Shown: positions 32,820 through 32,885 of the stretch, in pieces
Numbering within the stretch: position 1 is the first letter of the stretch
Layout of the letters: each line of letters opens with the position of its first letter
NCBI GenBank assembly: GCA_020850015.1
Contig: JADZFF010000063.1
Location: 1 to 32,885 of the forward strand
From: Bdellovibrionales bacterium
GTDB taxonomy: Bacteria; Bdellovibrionota; UBA1018; JADZFF01
Length of the DNA stretch: 32,885 nucleotides
Direction: 5' to 3'
Made by a program: the position numbers and the translations under genes
The notes under the pieces: model-generated
Database searches by the model: none
What the model saw: only the letters and a program-made list of their open reading frames with translations
What the model was told of the DNA's origin: nothing

Positions 32820-32885
32820 ATGAATCCCCAGCAGCTGAAAGAGCGTCTGGAGCGTCTTGCGCCGGGCACAGAGGTCGTCATTCAG
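32820..32885 (+). CDS. BolA-like protein, N-terminal fragment (runs off the right edge)
   Basis: Only 22 codons are in the window: MNPQQLKERLERL followed by APGTEVVIQ. This pattern (short N-terminal helix with I/LKxRL, then PGxEVxV) is that of BolA/IbaG-family proteins, which bind monothiol glutaredoxins and Fe-S clusters. The fragment is too short to be sure. AGAAGGGG lies just before the ATG. It is 20 bp after the secreted protein gene on the same strand. Confidence 0.5.
   Translation, partial: MNPQQLKERLERLAPGTEVVIQ

Overview
This is a dense, high-GC stretch of a Gram-negative chromosome. It has about 30 genes on both strands, short intergenic gaps, and several overlapping gene ends. Lipoprotein and Sec signal peptides, beta-barrel-like secreted proteins and a membrane-bound lytic transglycosylase indicate an outer membrane. 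EF-G carries the [10 protein letters not shown] form of the P-loop, which is typical of the EF-G shared by spirochaetes, planctomycetes, former deltaproteobacteria and mitochondria. Together with oligoribonuclease, a PilZ-like protein and many lineage-specific secreted proteins, this suggests a Bdellovibrionota- or Myxococcota-like bacterium. That placement is inference; the window has no rRNA or tRNA gene.

Layout. 1-9842: the start of a CorA Mg transporter (off the left edge), a sterol desaturase/fatty-acid hydroxylase-type enzyme, fumarase C, a lytic transglycosylase, an overlapping pair of secreted proteins (one a lipoprotein with HExxH), NhaA, an alpha/beta hydrolase, a PilZ-like protein and a PQQ-type sugar dehydrogenase. 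9903-12108: an overlapping pair of an HExxH metallopeptidase and an ATP-grasp ligase. 12126-15574: a small secreted-type reading frame without a normal start, exonuclease III, a Y1 (HUH) transposase in its own palindromic repeats, and an orn/dCMP-deaminase operon. 15726-19277: a small ORF and a von Willebrand A protein, then fusA with its own promoter and terminator. 19494-23988: a degenerate adenylate kinase, a lipoprotein, a barrel-like secreted protein, and an operon for a secreted protein and an M13-like metallopeptidase. 24090-27552: the glycolytic cluster gap-pgk-tpi-secG. 27671-30229: a PolX/PHP protein and two tandem secreted paralogues. 30342 to the end: a second Y1 transposase with palindromes, endonuclease III, a cysteine-containing secreted protein and the first codons of a BolA-like gene.

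The most distinctive signal is the pair of Y1 transposases (13643-14494 and 30485-31333). Both have an extra C-terminal helix-turn-helix region. Both are flanked by pairs of palindromes about 51-52 bp apart built on the same 11-mer, GRAACMGATYG, and the right-hand palindromes encode the C-terminal residues of each protein. They look like REPtron-type units whose transposase and target palindromes have diverged together. Other notable points are an adenylate kinase paralogue with a substituted P-loop lysine, a PolX whose polymerase palm has lost its catalytic aspartates while PHP stays intact, and three different HExxH proteins within 20 kb.
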